Notes: a model not told the origin generated them from the letters alone. Numbered from the stretch's first letter, positions 42,309-52,228 are shown. The stretch: 64,000 nucleotides of DNA from an uncultured Ruminococcus sp. (GCA_947176345.1 CAMWQI010000002.1:1-64000), one strand, 5' to 3'. A program made the numbers and translations.

Positions 42309-42902
42309 TTATACCGTACCAATATATTTAAACGGCCAGAGTTTCAATACTACTCTGCCAATAACATACTCATCGGCGATACAGCCAACAGTAGTTGAAC
42401 GACTGTCAATAGACACTGACCTGTGGTCACCCATTACGAAAATTCTGTTATCCGGCACCTGATAAGGTAAAGATATATCACAAGTACCTAAAGCCTTTTC
42501 GTATACATAGGGTTCATCAAGGACTTCACCATTGACGTAAACTGTGCCGTCCTCTTTAATATCTATAACATCTCCGGCAGTCCCTATAACTCTCTTCAGC
42601 AGAATTTTATTGTTATAATAGAATGCCACAATGTCACCTGATTTAAAGTCACTTCTTTTAGAGCAGACAACAAGTTCATCATTCTGCATAGTAGGTGTCA
42701 TACTCGAACCCGTTACTCTCAGGATAGGCAACAGGAGCATTGCAACAAGTACCGCTATCGCTGCTACAACAATCAGCGATGATATTGTACTTCTTAATAT
42801 TCTTGCAAAATCCTTGCGATATTTTATTTGCCTCAGTTCCGAATCAAACTGTTCCGCTGTCGGCAGATTTTCCAATGAAATATCCAGTGAACGCCTGCTC
42901 AT
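42309..42902 (-). CDS. lepB: Signal peptidase I (pilus-locus)
   Basis: VTGSSMTPTMQNDELVV, LLKRVIGTAGDVI, VMGDHRSVSIDSR; start overlaps upstream stop as ATGA. Confidence 0.93.
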   Translation of the reverse strand: MSRRSLDISLENLPTAEQFDSELRQIKYRKDFARILRSTISSLIVVAAIAVLVAMLLLPILRVTGSSMTPTMQNDELVVCSKRSDFKSGDIVAFYYNNKILLKRVIGTAGDVIDIKEDGTVYVNGEVLDEPYVYEKALGTCDISLPYQVPDNRIFVMGDHRSVSIDSRSTTVGCIADEYVIGRVVLKLWPFKYIGTV

Positions 42903-43102
42903 ATATCGGACTCCTTTATATTTTCTTCGGGACATACCGCATTAAATATTTTTTCAAGAATTTCGCGGTTAGATTCAGAATTTTCAATCTGTTTTTTAAG
43001 ATTTTTATTTTCCTCCTGAAGTTCATCCAGTTCCTTACGCATATAAAACAGTAAATCTAAAAGCTCCAGACGTTTAAGCTTATGTAGTTCCTTATCAGTC
43101 AT
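42899..43102 (-). CDS. Small coiled-coil protein, translationally coupled to signal peptidase
   Basis: 67-aa Glu/Lys/Leu-rich ORF; stop overlaps lepB ATG. Confidence 0.65.
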   Translation of the reverse strand: MTDKELHKLKRLELLDLLFYMRKELDELQEENKNLKKQIENSESNREILEKIFNAVCPEENIKESDI

Positions 43103-43130
43103 TCACACAAACTCCTTTTTTCAGGAAAAA

Positions 43131-44474
43131 TTAATCATCTGATTTTCTTCTTGTTCTTATAACAAGACCTGCTGACAAACATAGCACACCACCTATTGAA
43201 AGTGGTACTACAGGCCACCATAACTGACCAGTCTGCGGAAGTTTTGTGCTGCTACCGCTGTTGTTTGATTTTCCGCCGGAGTTTCCTCCACTACCACTGT
43301 TGCTACCGTTACCACTGCTGACATTTGTAGTAGTAGTAGTAGTAGTTTCATTAGCAACACTTGTACTGCTTACATCTTCAGTAGATGCAGTTGTGGTACT
43401 TGTATCTTCCTGACGGGTAGTCGTATTATTAGTTTCTGTAACCGCACCGCTTTCTACTGCATTAGTTGTTGTGGTAGTAGTACGAGTATTTACCGCACTT
43501 GCATTCGAAACATTCGTTAATGCAGTTGTTCTTGTTCGAGACACCTTATTATTATCAGACGAAACGGTAGTAGCTGTTGTTGTAGAAACGCCAGTATTGA
43601 TTTGTCCCACTGAAATCGCAGTAGTTGTAGTAGTCGTTACAGTCTCAATCGGAACAGTTGTAGTGGTGAAAGGCACATCGTTATATGAATTTTGAATACG
43701 ATAGTTAGTATCATATTCAATATTTACTTCATAATTTTCCGGTGGGTTCTTTTCCATAACTATCCAGTTTGACATATCGCCACTTTCGGTCCATCTATAA
43801 CGCCATCTGTTTGCCTCATTGAGTGTAACAGTCTGATAATATTCTTCGTTTTTGTAGATGTCAACTATTACATGGTCAGGACGCATATCTAAGTGTTCTT
43901 CATCGCCGACCCATTCTTTATATACAACATGAGCACGGACTTCTCCGTTTGCCACCTCATATTCACTAAATTTAGGGTAAGCATTATATGCCAGATTAGA
44001 ATCGTCTTCCTTTAATTCAACAAGAGTTGTAGCAGGTTGATAATAGTGAGTTCCTATCTTCAGGAGTGTTCCGCTTAAAAGATATAGTCCGGAATCAAGA
44101 CCCGAAAACTGAACTTCACCACGTTCATTAGTAACGCCAGCCTGTAACGGTTGTATTCCGCTTGCTATAGCATAACTCTGAAAAGTCTGTGCAGCCTGCT
44201 GAATACGTTCAGGTGTCAGACGGCTCATATTTACCTGAATGCCTGAAAAATCACCGGTCTGAACAAAATTATTTTTGCTGGCTGTTCGCCGACCTACTTT
44301 GTAGATTTTCCAATTCATTCCGACAAGTATTGTATCATCACTAACACATACCAACGTAAGCGACCTCTCATTACTATCAGCCGATACATTTCTTGGAATC
44401 ATCAAAGAAAGAACCGATAAAACAGTAATCATACATACAACAATGCTAAATAACTTGGATTTTTTTAAAATCAT
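43131..44474 (-). CDS. SpaA-like surface protein/minor pilin with Thr-rich stalk and LPQTG anchor
   Basis: Signal peptide; CnaB-like VIVDIYKNEEYYQTVTLNEANRWRYRWTE; Thr-rich tract; LPQTGQLWWPVVPLSIGG..RTRRK. Confidence 0.9.
   Translation of the reverse strand: MILKKSKLFSIVVCMITVLSVLSLMIPRNVSADSNERSLTLVCVSDDTILVGMNWKIYKVGRRTASKNNFVQTGDFSGIQVNMSRLTPERIQQAAQTFQSYAIASGIQPLQAGVTNERGEVQFSGLDSGLYLLSGTLLKIGTHYYQPATTLVELKEDDSNLAYNAYPKFSEYEVANGEVRAHVVYKEWVGDEEHLDMRPDHVIVDIYKNEEYYQTVTLNEANRWRYRWTESGDMSNWIVMEKNPPENYEVNIEYDTNYRIQNSYNDVPFTTTTVPIETVTTTTTTAISVGQINTGVSTTTATTVSSDNNKVSRTRTTALTNVSNASAVNTRTTTTTTNAVESGAVTETNNTTTRQEDTSTTTASTEDVSSTSVANETTTTTTTNVSSGNGSNSGSGGNSGGKSNNSGSSTKLPQTGQLWWPVVPLSIGGVLCLSAGLVIRTRRKSDD
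43320..43680 (-). repeat. Low-complexity Thr-codon repeat (Thr-rich stalk)
   Basis: Repeated gta/tgt triplets on the + strand (e.g. gtagtagtagtagtagt near 43330) encoding TTTTTT runs. Confidence 0.75.
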
Positions 44475-44690
44475 AAAATTTCATCTGCCTTTCTTTAATT
44501 CTTTATTGGATTCTCCATACCTATATAGGTAGAAGATTCCCGCTTCAAACCAGTGATACAGACACACAGGATACAGTTTTTGTTCACTTTGTTTACTTAG
44601 AAGTGGGAGTTTTTTACAAATTTTCAGATAAATTATGAAAAATATAATCAAATTTTACAAATCCATGCTAAATAAAAAACTAATATTTTT

Positions 44691-45145
44691 TAATATTATT
44701 TACACTATTTTCTTTATCTTTATGATATCATATTTGTTGCTTAATTTCCATATTAATTTCAAGATAAAATCTGGTAAAAATCAGTGATTACATCGGTCAA
44801 TACATATGCCTTTTCGAACATCTTATTTAAACACGCACTATTTTCAATGGCATTATGATGGAACCCCAATTTTTAAAATCTGTCAATGTTTTATAATAAA
44901 ATTCATCGTTTTCTGCTAATATTATTTACATCTTTTTCTTTATCTTTATAATATCATATTTGTGGCTTAATTTCTACCCTAATTTCTAGACAAAATCCAG
45001 TAAAAATCAGTGATTATATCGGTCAATGCATATGTATTGACCGATATTTTCTTAATACATACGCACTATTCTTATCAACGATTATCATTATATCATAATT
45101 TCTCAAACTTGTCAATGTTTTATAGTAAAATTCATCATTTTTTAC
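44691..45145. repeat. Imperfect tandem duplication of a ~225-bp intergenic unit
   Basis: 44691..44916 and 44917..45145 share taatattattTACA..tttctttatcttta..atatcatatttgt.gcttaattt..., GGTAAAAATCAGTGATTA.ATCGGTCAAT.CATATG, TGTCAATGTTTTATA.TAAAATTCATC. Confidence 0.75.
45018..45045. terminator. Perfect dyad ATCGGTCAAT-N8-ATTGACCGAT, possible terminator
   Basis: 10-bp arms followed by ATTTTCTT on the + strand. Confidence 0.5.
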
Positions 45146-45326
45146 AATTACTCACGATACAGTTTATGCAATTCGATAAAAACAAATACATAAATGTCAT
45201 AAAAAGCCTTTAATGCTAATATCTTTTAAAAAAAGTTTAGGCAATATTGTTAAATCAATAAACTGTTACTGTCAAAATATGTGATTTTTTGACAATTATA
45301 TAAGTAAAAAATATGAACTTATTTAT

Positions 45327-46736
45327 TCACTTTAACTGTGATAGTATCATTTTTTTCATACTACATAAATCGAACACATCTATAATGTTATCATTATTAA
45401 TATCACCGGCTTTCCAGTCTTTAAGAATATCTTTGCCGATAATATAATTCTGTATTGAAACAACATCTGCAATATTGAACACTCCATCAGTGTTAACGTC
45501 TCCGGAAATCGTTTCACTGCCTTTATTTTCGGGCACAATCCAGCCACCGTCGTCAACTATAAGACATAACATTTTAATGGTATCACCAAAATAAACGTCT
45601 TCACCATAATTCACAACTGTTTCACGTACAGCATCGTGCCATTCTGTATTGTCACCACAAGCACCGGCAATCATGAAAGGTGCTGTAAAACATAAATCAT
45701 CATAATCTTCAATTGGTGTGCCGTCCAGCTTATATCCAGCTTTTATTTCGGAGGGGTCACCTTTTGTGGTTTCCGAAATGAAAGAAGTTATAGCATCAGC
45801 GAATTTTTTAGCGTCCTGATTACCATTTATAAGATAATCCATGCTTATACGCCACGGAGTACGGCAACTATTATAATAGTAGTAGCCGTCGTATTCGCTT
45901 TCAAGAAATTCAGGCGACGACGGAATAAATTTACCCGTTTCAGAATCCTTGATAATGAAATCCGGTAAAATTCCCGTTCCGTACTCATCAACTATACTAT
46001 TAATAATAGCATACGTGCTGTCATAAACATTCAGCCAACGTTCATCACCCGTCACCTCAGCGAAAACCGGCATATACTGCATAATAAAATCGGAGGCTCT
46101 TGTTGCTGAATAATCAGGATCACCGTTTGCAGTCCAATATGCCCAGTCACCTAACTGTAAAATCCAGTCTTCTTTATTGACTTCATACTTCATAATGTCG
46201 TTTATTATATCAATTGCCGACTGCTTATAATTTATATCACCATTACTTCCCCATACGCTGTCCGCCATGAGCAATGCATAGGCTATATCCATATCGCCGT
46301 CTGTGGCAGAGTCCGTACCAGACGAATTGACAATAGCCGAACCGTTGTCTTGTTGTTGCCACGCCATAAGATTAGGAGCTGTTTCGCTAAGGTGTGCCTT
46401 ATAATAGGCATACATACCATCAAAAATTTCTTTTGCATCGTTATCATATTCCGCCATAGATGCAGTAATCAGCATACCATAGCCATGTGCCTCCGAAACA
46501 GTAACTTCAACCCATTTATTATTGTCGGAATATGGTGTATCGCTGTACCATACATAATATTGTGTATCGTCCGTAACATATTTATCCTGAACGATATATT
46601 TTTCTTTCCAGTAATCATAAAAATCAATCGTTTCATTTGTAAGTTTTTCCGCATTGACATATGTGCAGTCTACCATTGAAATACTTGCCAGTGCGCAAAC
46701 AAATACAAGTATTTTTTTCAGGCAATTCATAATCAA
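45327..46736 (-). CDS. Glycoside hydrolase family 8 enzyme with C-terminal type I dockerin
   Basis: VSEAHGYGMLITA, TDGDMDIAYALLMAD, SCRTPWRISMDYL; dockerin GDVNTDGVFNIADVVSIQNYIIG + GDINNDNIIDVFDLCSMKKMIL. Confidence 0.92.
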   Translation of the reverse strand: MIMNCLKKILVFVCALASISMVDCTYVNAEKLTNETIDFYDYWKEKYIVQDKYVTDDTQYYVWYSDTPYSDNNKWVEVTVSEAHGYGMLITASMAEYDNDAKEIFDGMYAYYKAHLSETAPNLMAWQQQDNGSAIVNSSGTDSATDGDMDIAYALLMADSVWGSNGDINYKQSAIDIINDIMKYEVNKEDWILQLGDWAYWTANGDPDYSATRASDFIMQYMPVFAEVTGDERWLNVYDSTYAIINSIVDEYGTGILPDFIIKDSETGKFIPSSPEFLESEYDGYYYYNSCRTPWRISMDYLINGNQDAKKFADAITSFISETTKGDPSEIKAGYKLDGTPIEDYDDLCFTAPFMIAGACGDNTEWHDAVRETVVNYGEDVYFGDTIKMLCLIVDDGGWIVPENKGSETISGDVNTDGVFNIADVVSIQNYIIGKDILKDWKAGDINNDNIIDVFDLCSMKKMILSQLK

Positions 46737-46880
46737 AACCTCCTGTTAATATTTTTTAGTGAATTTTTACCAAAAACATTATATCATATTGGTTGGTTTT
46801 TGTCAAGATATTTTTCAAAAAATTATTGACTTTTCAGAAAATATGTGTTATTATGTAAACATAAGTGATTTTATATTTGT

Positions 46881-46956
46881 GGGGCATTAACGCAGTTGGG
46901 AGCGTGTCACACTGGCAGTGTGGAAGTCAGGGGTTCAAGTCCCCTATGCTCCACCA
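46881..46956 (+). tRNA. tRNA-Ala (anticodon GGC)
   Basis: Cloverleaf by hand: GGGGCAT/ATGCTCC acceptor with G3:U70 Ala identity pair, ACGC/GCGT D-stem, TCACA-CTGGCAG-TGTGG anticodon arm, AGGGG-TTCAAGT-CCCCT T arm, CCA encoded. Confidence 0.92.
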
Positions 46957-46970
46957 ATAAAAAGCATAGA

Positions 46971-47013
46971 AAAACAGGCATATTTCTTTATTTGAGAATA
47001 TGCCTGTTTTTTT
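46971..47013 (+). terminator. Terminator after tRNA-Ala
   Basis: AAACAGGCATATT..GAATATGCCTGTTTTTTT. Confidence 0.85.
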
Positions 47014-47075
47014 CTATGTTTATAAAATTTCATTGCCATATTTCTGTCGGGTAAAGTGAAGTGCATGGGGTTAGA

Positions 47076-47849
47076 TCATGTTTGACATGTTTCAGACGAA
47101 TATAAAATTGGATATGGCTTGGTTTTATCTTTGTAGTATAAATGACCATATTCATCTGACGAATAATACTTATTGTTTTCAGATACGATTATTTTTAAAT
47201 TTGGTAAACAATAATCAAAAACATTATCTCCTATAAATGTCACAGATTCCGGAATTTTTATCATTGTTAATGTTATACAATTACAAAAAGCTTTTTTTTC
47301 TATAATTTGTGTTTTCTCTGGTATAATATATGAACCCTCAAAGCCTATTGGACATTTTTTTAGAATCTCTTTATTTTTATCGAACAAAATCCCATTTATA
47401 TCTGAATAATATTCATTGTCTTTATCTACAATTATTCTTGATAAATTTAGACAGCCCCAAAAAGCATCTTCTTCTATCTTCAATACATTTTTTTGAATTT
47501 TTACTGATGTTAAAGCACAATTCAAAAAAGCATTATTTTTTATAGTTTCCACACCATCAGGTATTTCATATAAATTGCCTAAACCCATTGGATATTTTAT
47601 TAATGTTTTTCCATCTTTATCATAAAGAACGCCATCTATATCTGAATAATTTTCATTATTTTTAGATAAATTAATTTTTTGTAACTTCAACATATAACAT
47701 GCCATATCAAATAGATATCTTAAACAATCGTTATTATCTGAAATATCAATTTCTGTTACATTGGATAATGGGGCAAAATAAAGAGAATTGGGATAGAAAT
47801 ACCTGCCTCCTTCCCCAATGTTTTTTAATATATCATATTCCAAAACCAT
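47076..47849 (-). CDS. BspA-type leucine-rich repeat protein (LRR_5)
   Basis: Repeats IPDGVETIKNNAFLNC-ALTSVKIQKNVLKIEEDAFWGC-LNLSRI; RBS aggag upstream of ATG at 47849. Confidence 0.85.
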   Translation of the reverse strand: MVLEYDILKNIGEGGRYFYPNSLYFAPLSNVTEIDISDNNDCLRYLFDMACYMLKLQKINLSKNNENYSDIDGVLYDKDGKTLIKYPMGLGNLYEIPDGVETIKNNAFLNCALTSVKIQKNVLKIEEDAFWGCLNLSRIIVDKDNEYYSDINGILFDKNKEILKKCPIGFEGSYIIPEKTQIIEKKAFCNCITLTMIKIPESVTFIGDNVFDYCLPNLKIIVSENNKYYSSDEYGHLYYKDKTKPYPILYSSETCQT

Positions 47850-47974
47850 TTTAATCACTCCTGATATTTTATTAATTGCTATTATAACATAATATTTCCT
47901 GTAAGTCAAGAATTATTCTGTTGACTTTAAATTTTTTTCATGTTATAATACAAAAAATAAATGGAGGTCATAAT

Positions 47975-49216
47975 ATGTCAATAAAAATCTTAAATGAAAT
48001 AGATGTTTCAGAATATGAATGGTGCAATTCTGCCATTATGTTCAGGGTATGGAACGGAATGGCAACTATCACACACAAGTTCGGCAAGGAAGATGAGGAT
48101 TACGGTTATAATGCTCATCTGCTTATAAACGATAAACCGATATTACAAGAATATCTGCCTATTTGCCCTACCTGTACCGGATTACTTGCCACAGGTTACG
48201 GAATAGAAAATATAGACTGTCCGGAACTTAAAGCCGTCCGAAAGTGCCTGAACAGTAACTATATTGATATAAAGCATTCCGCTGAAATGCTGAAACCTCT
48301 TTTAAATCTTCTTAAGGACGGCTATTATCTGCTTGCGGACGTTCCTCATTACCCCACAGACAGTAATGATACTTTCTTCTGGTCTGTACCAAATGAAATG
48401 ACATACAATGATGCATTTTGTGATGAGTATTATAACTACGATTTCACCCGTCAGATTGTGAGTTTTCCGCAATATCTCTACCCTACACAGTCGGCAGATA
48501 TGTGCAATGAAAAACGTGTAAATGAATATGTTGAAATATTTAAAAATAGTCCAAATCCACCACGTGCTTTAGCATATCATGAATACGGCTTTATAAGTGC
48601 ATTGCTTGACGGTCATCATAAAGCTACGGCCTCCGCAATTCTCGGACAGCAAATAAACTGCCTTACTATAATCAGCATAAGCGGTTGTACTTTCGGAAAG
48701 GGTGTAAAGTATGTCAATAATGGCATAGAAATTGATAATGTCCAATTCAGTGGTATTAATGTTCCTGTACCGGCAGGAAGTCGTTATGGTGAATATTTCC
48801 CGCATCACAAAAAAAGTACTGAAGATGTAAAAATTACAAAATATAACCTCACAGGACGTAGTTTTCCGGAGGCTGAAAAAAATGCCTCACTGCTTTATCC
48901 CGATATAAAGGAAGTTGCTGATATATATTCAGCAAAACTTGAAAAGGCTGAATTTACAGAGGAAATACTCAATAACTTTATAGAAAAAGCAGAGTATGAT
49001 AAACTGGAATATTCGCTTGCTTATTTAATGGTCACCGACAGGGAAAGAGCTTATAATCTTGCCGCAAAGATAGTAAAATACTTTCCGCTTGAAAAGGCTT
49101 GGAAAACGCTTTTACAGTTTAAGGACGAAAAAACAGAACAAATTTTCATTGATTATATTGTAAGTCATGATAAAGGAAGTCTGTGTTGGGATATAGTCAC
49201 TTCATATTGGGATTAG
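47975..49216 (+). CDS. Hypothetical protein with ParB/Srx-like DGHHK motif
   Basis: RBS atggaggtc before ATG 47975; ALLDGHHKATASAILGQQINCLTII. Confidence 0.65.
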   Translation: MSIKILNEIDVSEYEWCNSAIMFRVWNGMATITHKFGKEDEDYGYNAHLLINDKPILQEYLPICPTCTGLLATGYGIENIDCPELKAVRKCLNSNYIDIKHSAEMLKPLLNLLKDGYYLLADVPHYPTDSNDTFFWSVPNEMTYNDAFCDEYYNYDFTRQIVSFPQYLYPTQSADMCNEKRVNEYVEIFKNSPNPPRALAYHEYGFISALLDGHHKATASAILGQQINCLTIISISGCTFGKGVKYVNNGIEIDNVQFSGINVPVPAGSRYGEYFPHHKKSTEDVKITKYNLTGRSFPEAEKNASLLYPDIKEVADIYSAKLEKAEFTEEILNNFIEKAEYDKLEYSLAYLMVTDRERAYNLAAKIVKYFPLEKAWKTLLQFKDEKTEQIFIDYIVSHDKGSLCWDIVTSYWD

Positions 49217-49847
49217 TATGCCTTGCCCATAACTTCTTTATCCAGCCTAAGACTATTCCCACAAGCAACGCTGCTATAACCGTACCTGCTCCGACACTGC
49301 CTAATGTATGAAGAACTATCAAACAGGTTACAAGTGATATAATAACCATGGTCACATCAAATGCAACCTTAACTTTTGAAAATTCTGTTTTCAGTGTATC
49401 GGCTACAGCCTGCATGACACCCTCACCGGCAAGTGGCATTATGTCCGCCGGAAGATACATAAATATTCCTATTGCAACAAGCACAACACTTATTAAAATC
49501 ATGCATATTCTTATAAAATAATTATCCGTTGACGGAAGATAGTCGGCAAGTGAGTTACAGAAAGTTGTAAAGTACCCGAAAACTATTCCCACCGGCAACT
49601 GCAACAGAGATTTTAATTTAAAGTTTTTTCTTAAAATAAGTATTTGTATTAATATAAGTACACAGTGAAATAATATAGTCGCCTTGCCCATTTCGATACT
49701 CCAGCAGACAGTAAGTGTATATGGTATTGAACTTACAGGAGATACACCTAAATCGGACTTAACGGATAATGCTATACCTATTGTCATTATGAATAATCCG
49801 ACAAAATAACACACAAGACGGTTAGTAAGAGTACGTTTATTTTCCAT
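49197..49847 (-). CDS. YczE/YitT-like multi-TM membrane protein
   Basis: FIMTIGIALSVKSDLGVSPVSSIPYTLT, multiple TM helices. Confidence 0.8.
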   Translation of the reverse strand: MENKRTLTNRLVCYFVGLFIMTIGIALSVKSDLGVSPVSSIPYTLTVCWSIEMGKATILFHCVLILIQILILRKNFKLKSLLQLPVGIVFGYFTTFCNSLADYLPSTDNYFIRICMILISVVLVAIGIFMYLPADIMPLAGEGVMQAVADTLKTEFSKVKVAFDVTMVIISLVTCLIVLHTLGSVGAGTVIAALLVGIVLGWIKKLWARHTNPNMK

Positions 49848-49852
49848 GATAA

Positions 49853-50272
49853 TCAGTCCTTTCCGTCAAGATTATGGCATATTTTCGTGAGAAGATTTTT
49901 AATTTCCTCAATCTCACCAGAGCTTATGCCCTCTATTGCCTGTTCGTCCGCCTGACTGAAAATATCATGCATTTTTTCACAGATTTCTTTTCCGTTTTCC
50001 GTGAGATACACAAACCATGACCGACGGTTACCGTTTTTCTGTCGGCGTTCGATTAATCCTTTCTGCTCCATTCTCAAAAGAATACTGCCAAGTGTTGCCG
50101 GTTCTATCTCACAGTAACCGGCTATTGTTTTCTGGTCACTGCCCTCATGTTCATAGAGATAGTCAAGAATTTTCGGCTGTCCGGACGTGAGACCGATTTT
50201 TTGTGCCTCTGAATAAATTTTCCTTTGCATGACGGAATGTGATTTCATTAATAAATAGTGCAGACTTTCCAT
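49853..50272 (-). CDS. MarR family transcriptional regulator
   Basis: wHTH: GLTSGQPKILDYLYEHEGSDQKTIAGYCEIEPATLGSILLRMEQKGLIERRQKNGNRRSWFVYLT. Confidence 0.93.
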   Translation of the reverse strand: MESLHYLLMKSHSVMQRKIYSEAQKIGLTSGQPKILDYLYEHEGSDQKTIAGYCEIEPATLGSILLRMEQKGLIERRQKNGNRRSWFVYLTENGKEICEKMHDIFSQADEQAIEGISSGEIEEIKNLLTKICHNLDGKD

Positions 50273-50348
50273 AAAATGCCTCCTAAATAATAAGAATTGT
50301 TATAATAATCATTCTTATTATAATACTTATTAATGTATTTGTCAAGAG

Positions 50349-50705
50349 TTATTTTACAGAAATTTTCCAGTAATAACGGCGGTTCGATTCAGGAAAATCA
50401 TCAAGGATATAATGTTCAGGGTCATAGAAAGTCCCGTCATAGTAAAGTGACCAGTGCCAACAACGTGGAGTTTCCAGACTTAACAGGCATAACTTCGGCA
50501 AATCTTCCTTATTCTGCGCTGAACATCTTATATCAGAAATTTCAAAACCGAAATTTCTTAAAGTCTGTTTCATTTCCTTGAGTGTAGTTTCCTTTTCATT
50601 ATCAAGATATTCAATAATTTCATTTACAGTTTTTCCAAGTATCATGGCAAGTACAGCCTGTCCACACTGTAAGTCTGTGGGTTCGTGTATGTAGTTTATA
50701 TTCAT
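50349..50705 (-). CDS. C39-like cysteine peptidase domain protein
   Basis: DLQCGQAVLAMIL (Q..C), CWHWSLYYDGTFYDPE (H..D) papain-like layout; RBS aaggagg upstream. Confidence 0.65.
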   Translation of the reverse strand: MNINYIHEPTDLQCGQAVLAMILGKTVNEIIEYLDNEKETTLKEMKQTLRNFGFEISDIRCSAQNKEDLPKLCLLSLETPRCWHWSLYYDGTFYDPEHYILDDFPESNRRYYWKISVK

Positions 50706-50873
50706 TTTCAAAACCTCCTTAAAATAAAAATATAATAGCATATATCAGTGCAGAAGTCAACATATTATTGTACAACATGACAATTATATAATTTTTTTGT
50801 CGTTTATGCTTGACAATGTGAAATTTATGTGATAAAATGATAAAAAACATTTTTTTACAGGAGGAGTTTATAT

Positions 50874-51551
50874 ATGGCATTTTGTTCAAAGTGTGGAAAA
50901 GAAATTCCAGATGGTGCAGTGTGTGATTGTCAAAGTGATAATAGTGTTTATCCGTCACCAGTGGTGGAAAATATCAAAAGTAAAAGTGCTGTAAATAAGG
51001 GATTTATAGTGATAGGTGCAGGATTGCTGGCGGTAATTGTTATAATTGCACTTATTGTTTCATCGCTCAGTGGTGGCTACAAAAAACCTTTGAAAAATTA
51101 CATCAAGGCTATAAATAAGTGCGATACAGCAAAAATGCTTTCTGTTACAGTTCCTAAAAGCAAAATGAAAGAACTTAAAAAAGAAATGAAAGACAGCATT
51201 ATTGACTATGATGCTTTCCTTGACAAAATGGACGATACGTTAGAAGATGCAATGGAAGAACTTGAAGACGATTATGGAAAGAATGTTAAGCTTTCTGCAA
51301 AAATCGTTGATAAGAAAAAGGTAAAAGGCAATGACCTTGACGAAATCAAGGAAGATTATGAAGATGAATATGATGCTGAAATAAAAAAGGCTTATAAAGT
51401 TAAAGTTGAAATGACTATCAAAGGTAAAGATGACAAGGACACAAAAGACGTTTCCATTTATGTCGTAAAAGTAAAGGGCGACGACTGGAAACTATATGAC
51501 TATGACAATGAAATGACCATTGGTAACTCTTTTGCTATGTCACTTTTCTGA
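50874..51551 (+). CDS. Zinc-ribbon membrane protein
   Basis: MAFCSKCGKEIPDGAVCDCQ zinc ribbon, single TM; RBS aggaggag. Confidence 0.85.
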   Translation: MAFCSKCGKEIPDGAVCDCQSDNSVYPSPVVENIKSKSAVNKGFIVIGAGLLAVIVIIALIVSSLSGGYKKPLKNYIKAINKCDTAKMLSVTVPKSKMKELKKEMKDSIIDYDAFLDKMDDTLEDAMEELEDDYGKNVKLSAKIVDKKKVKGNDLDEIKEDYEDEYDAEIKKAYKVKVEMTIKGKDDKDTKDVSIYVVKVKGDDWKLYDYDNEMTIGNSFAMSLF

Positions 51552-51554
51552 AAA

Positions 51555-51587
51555 TAAAAATGCTGTCCGTAAAAAGACAGCATTTTG
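51555..51587. terminator. Terminator between zinc-ribbon gene and fur
   Basis: AAAAATGCTGTC-CGTAAAAA-GACAGCATTTT. Confidence 0.8.
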
Positions 51588-52001
51588 TTATTTTTCTGCA
51601 CAATCGGAACATTTCCCATAGAAAACAGTCTGTGATGGGTCAACTTGAAAACCATGATGCTCAAATATATGACGGTCTATACCGGAAAGACGTTCGCAGT
51701 TAAGATGAATAAGTTTTCCGCATATGGTACATTTCAGGTGGAAATGCTCATGACAATCGCTGTCATTTTCTATGTATTGATAACAAGCACCTGTTTTGCC
51801 GTCAAAATTATACCGCCTTACCGTGCCGGAGTCAATCAGCTTGTCAAGCTGTCTGTATATTGTGGCTGTTCCTACCGGTGTACCTTCTGCCGTAAGGAAA
51901 GCACTTATTTCCTGTACATTTGTATGTTTTTCTTTATTCCTCACAAGATAATCAAGAATTTTTTCTTTCTGTCTTGTTTTATATCCGGAATCATTTTTCA
52001 T
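51588..52001 (-). CDS. Fur family metalloregulator
   Basis: GTATIYRQLDKLIDSGTVRRY, HEHFHLKCTICGKLIHL, CSDC. Confidence 0.93.
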   Translation of the reverse strand: MKNDSGYKTRQKEKILDYLVRNKEKHTNVQEISAFLTAEGTPVGTATIYRQLDKLIDSGTVRRYNFDGKTGACYQYIENDSDCHEHFHLKCTICGKLIHLNCERLSGIDRHIFEHHGFQVDPSQTVFYGKCSDCAEK

Positions 52002-52228
52002 ATCTGCCTCCGAAACTCATTATATTTTAATTTTAACATATTATTGCGGATTTGTCAATAGTCATAATAGGTTAAAAGATATTTATATTTATATGTCAAT
52101 ATCAACAAATAAGCCGGTTTTGCCATAAAAATCTATTGACATTTCGGGCTGTATTATGTATAATATTATAAGCAGATAGAATTAACAGACGGAGTACTTG
52201 AGTATTTCCGGAAAAGGAGTTATTAAAA

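Noticed and set aside
43320-43680. CRISPR-like or satellite repeat
   Set aside because: Triplet periodicity is explained by Thr codons in an in-frame pilin stalk
32832-43695. Numerous + strand ORFs antisense to the pilus genes (e.g. 38474..38890, 41466..41954, 43471..43695)
   Set aside because: No RBS, low-complexity products and full overlap with well-supported minus-strand genes; shadow ORFs
44520-45300. CRISPR array in the repetitive AT-rich intergenic region
   Set aside because: Only two long imperfect copies, no regular short repeats/spacers and no cas genes
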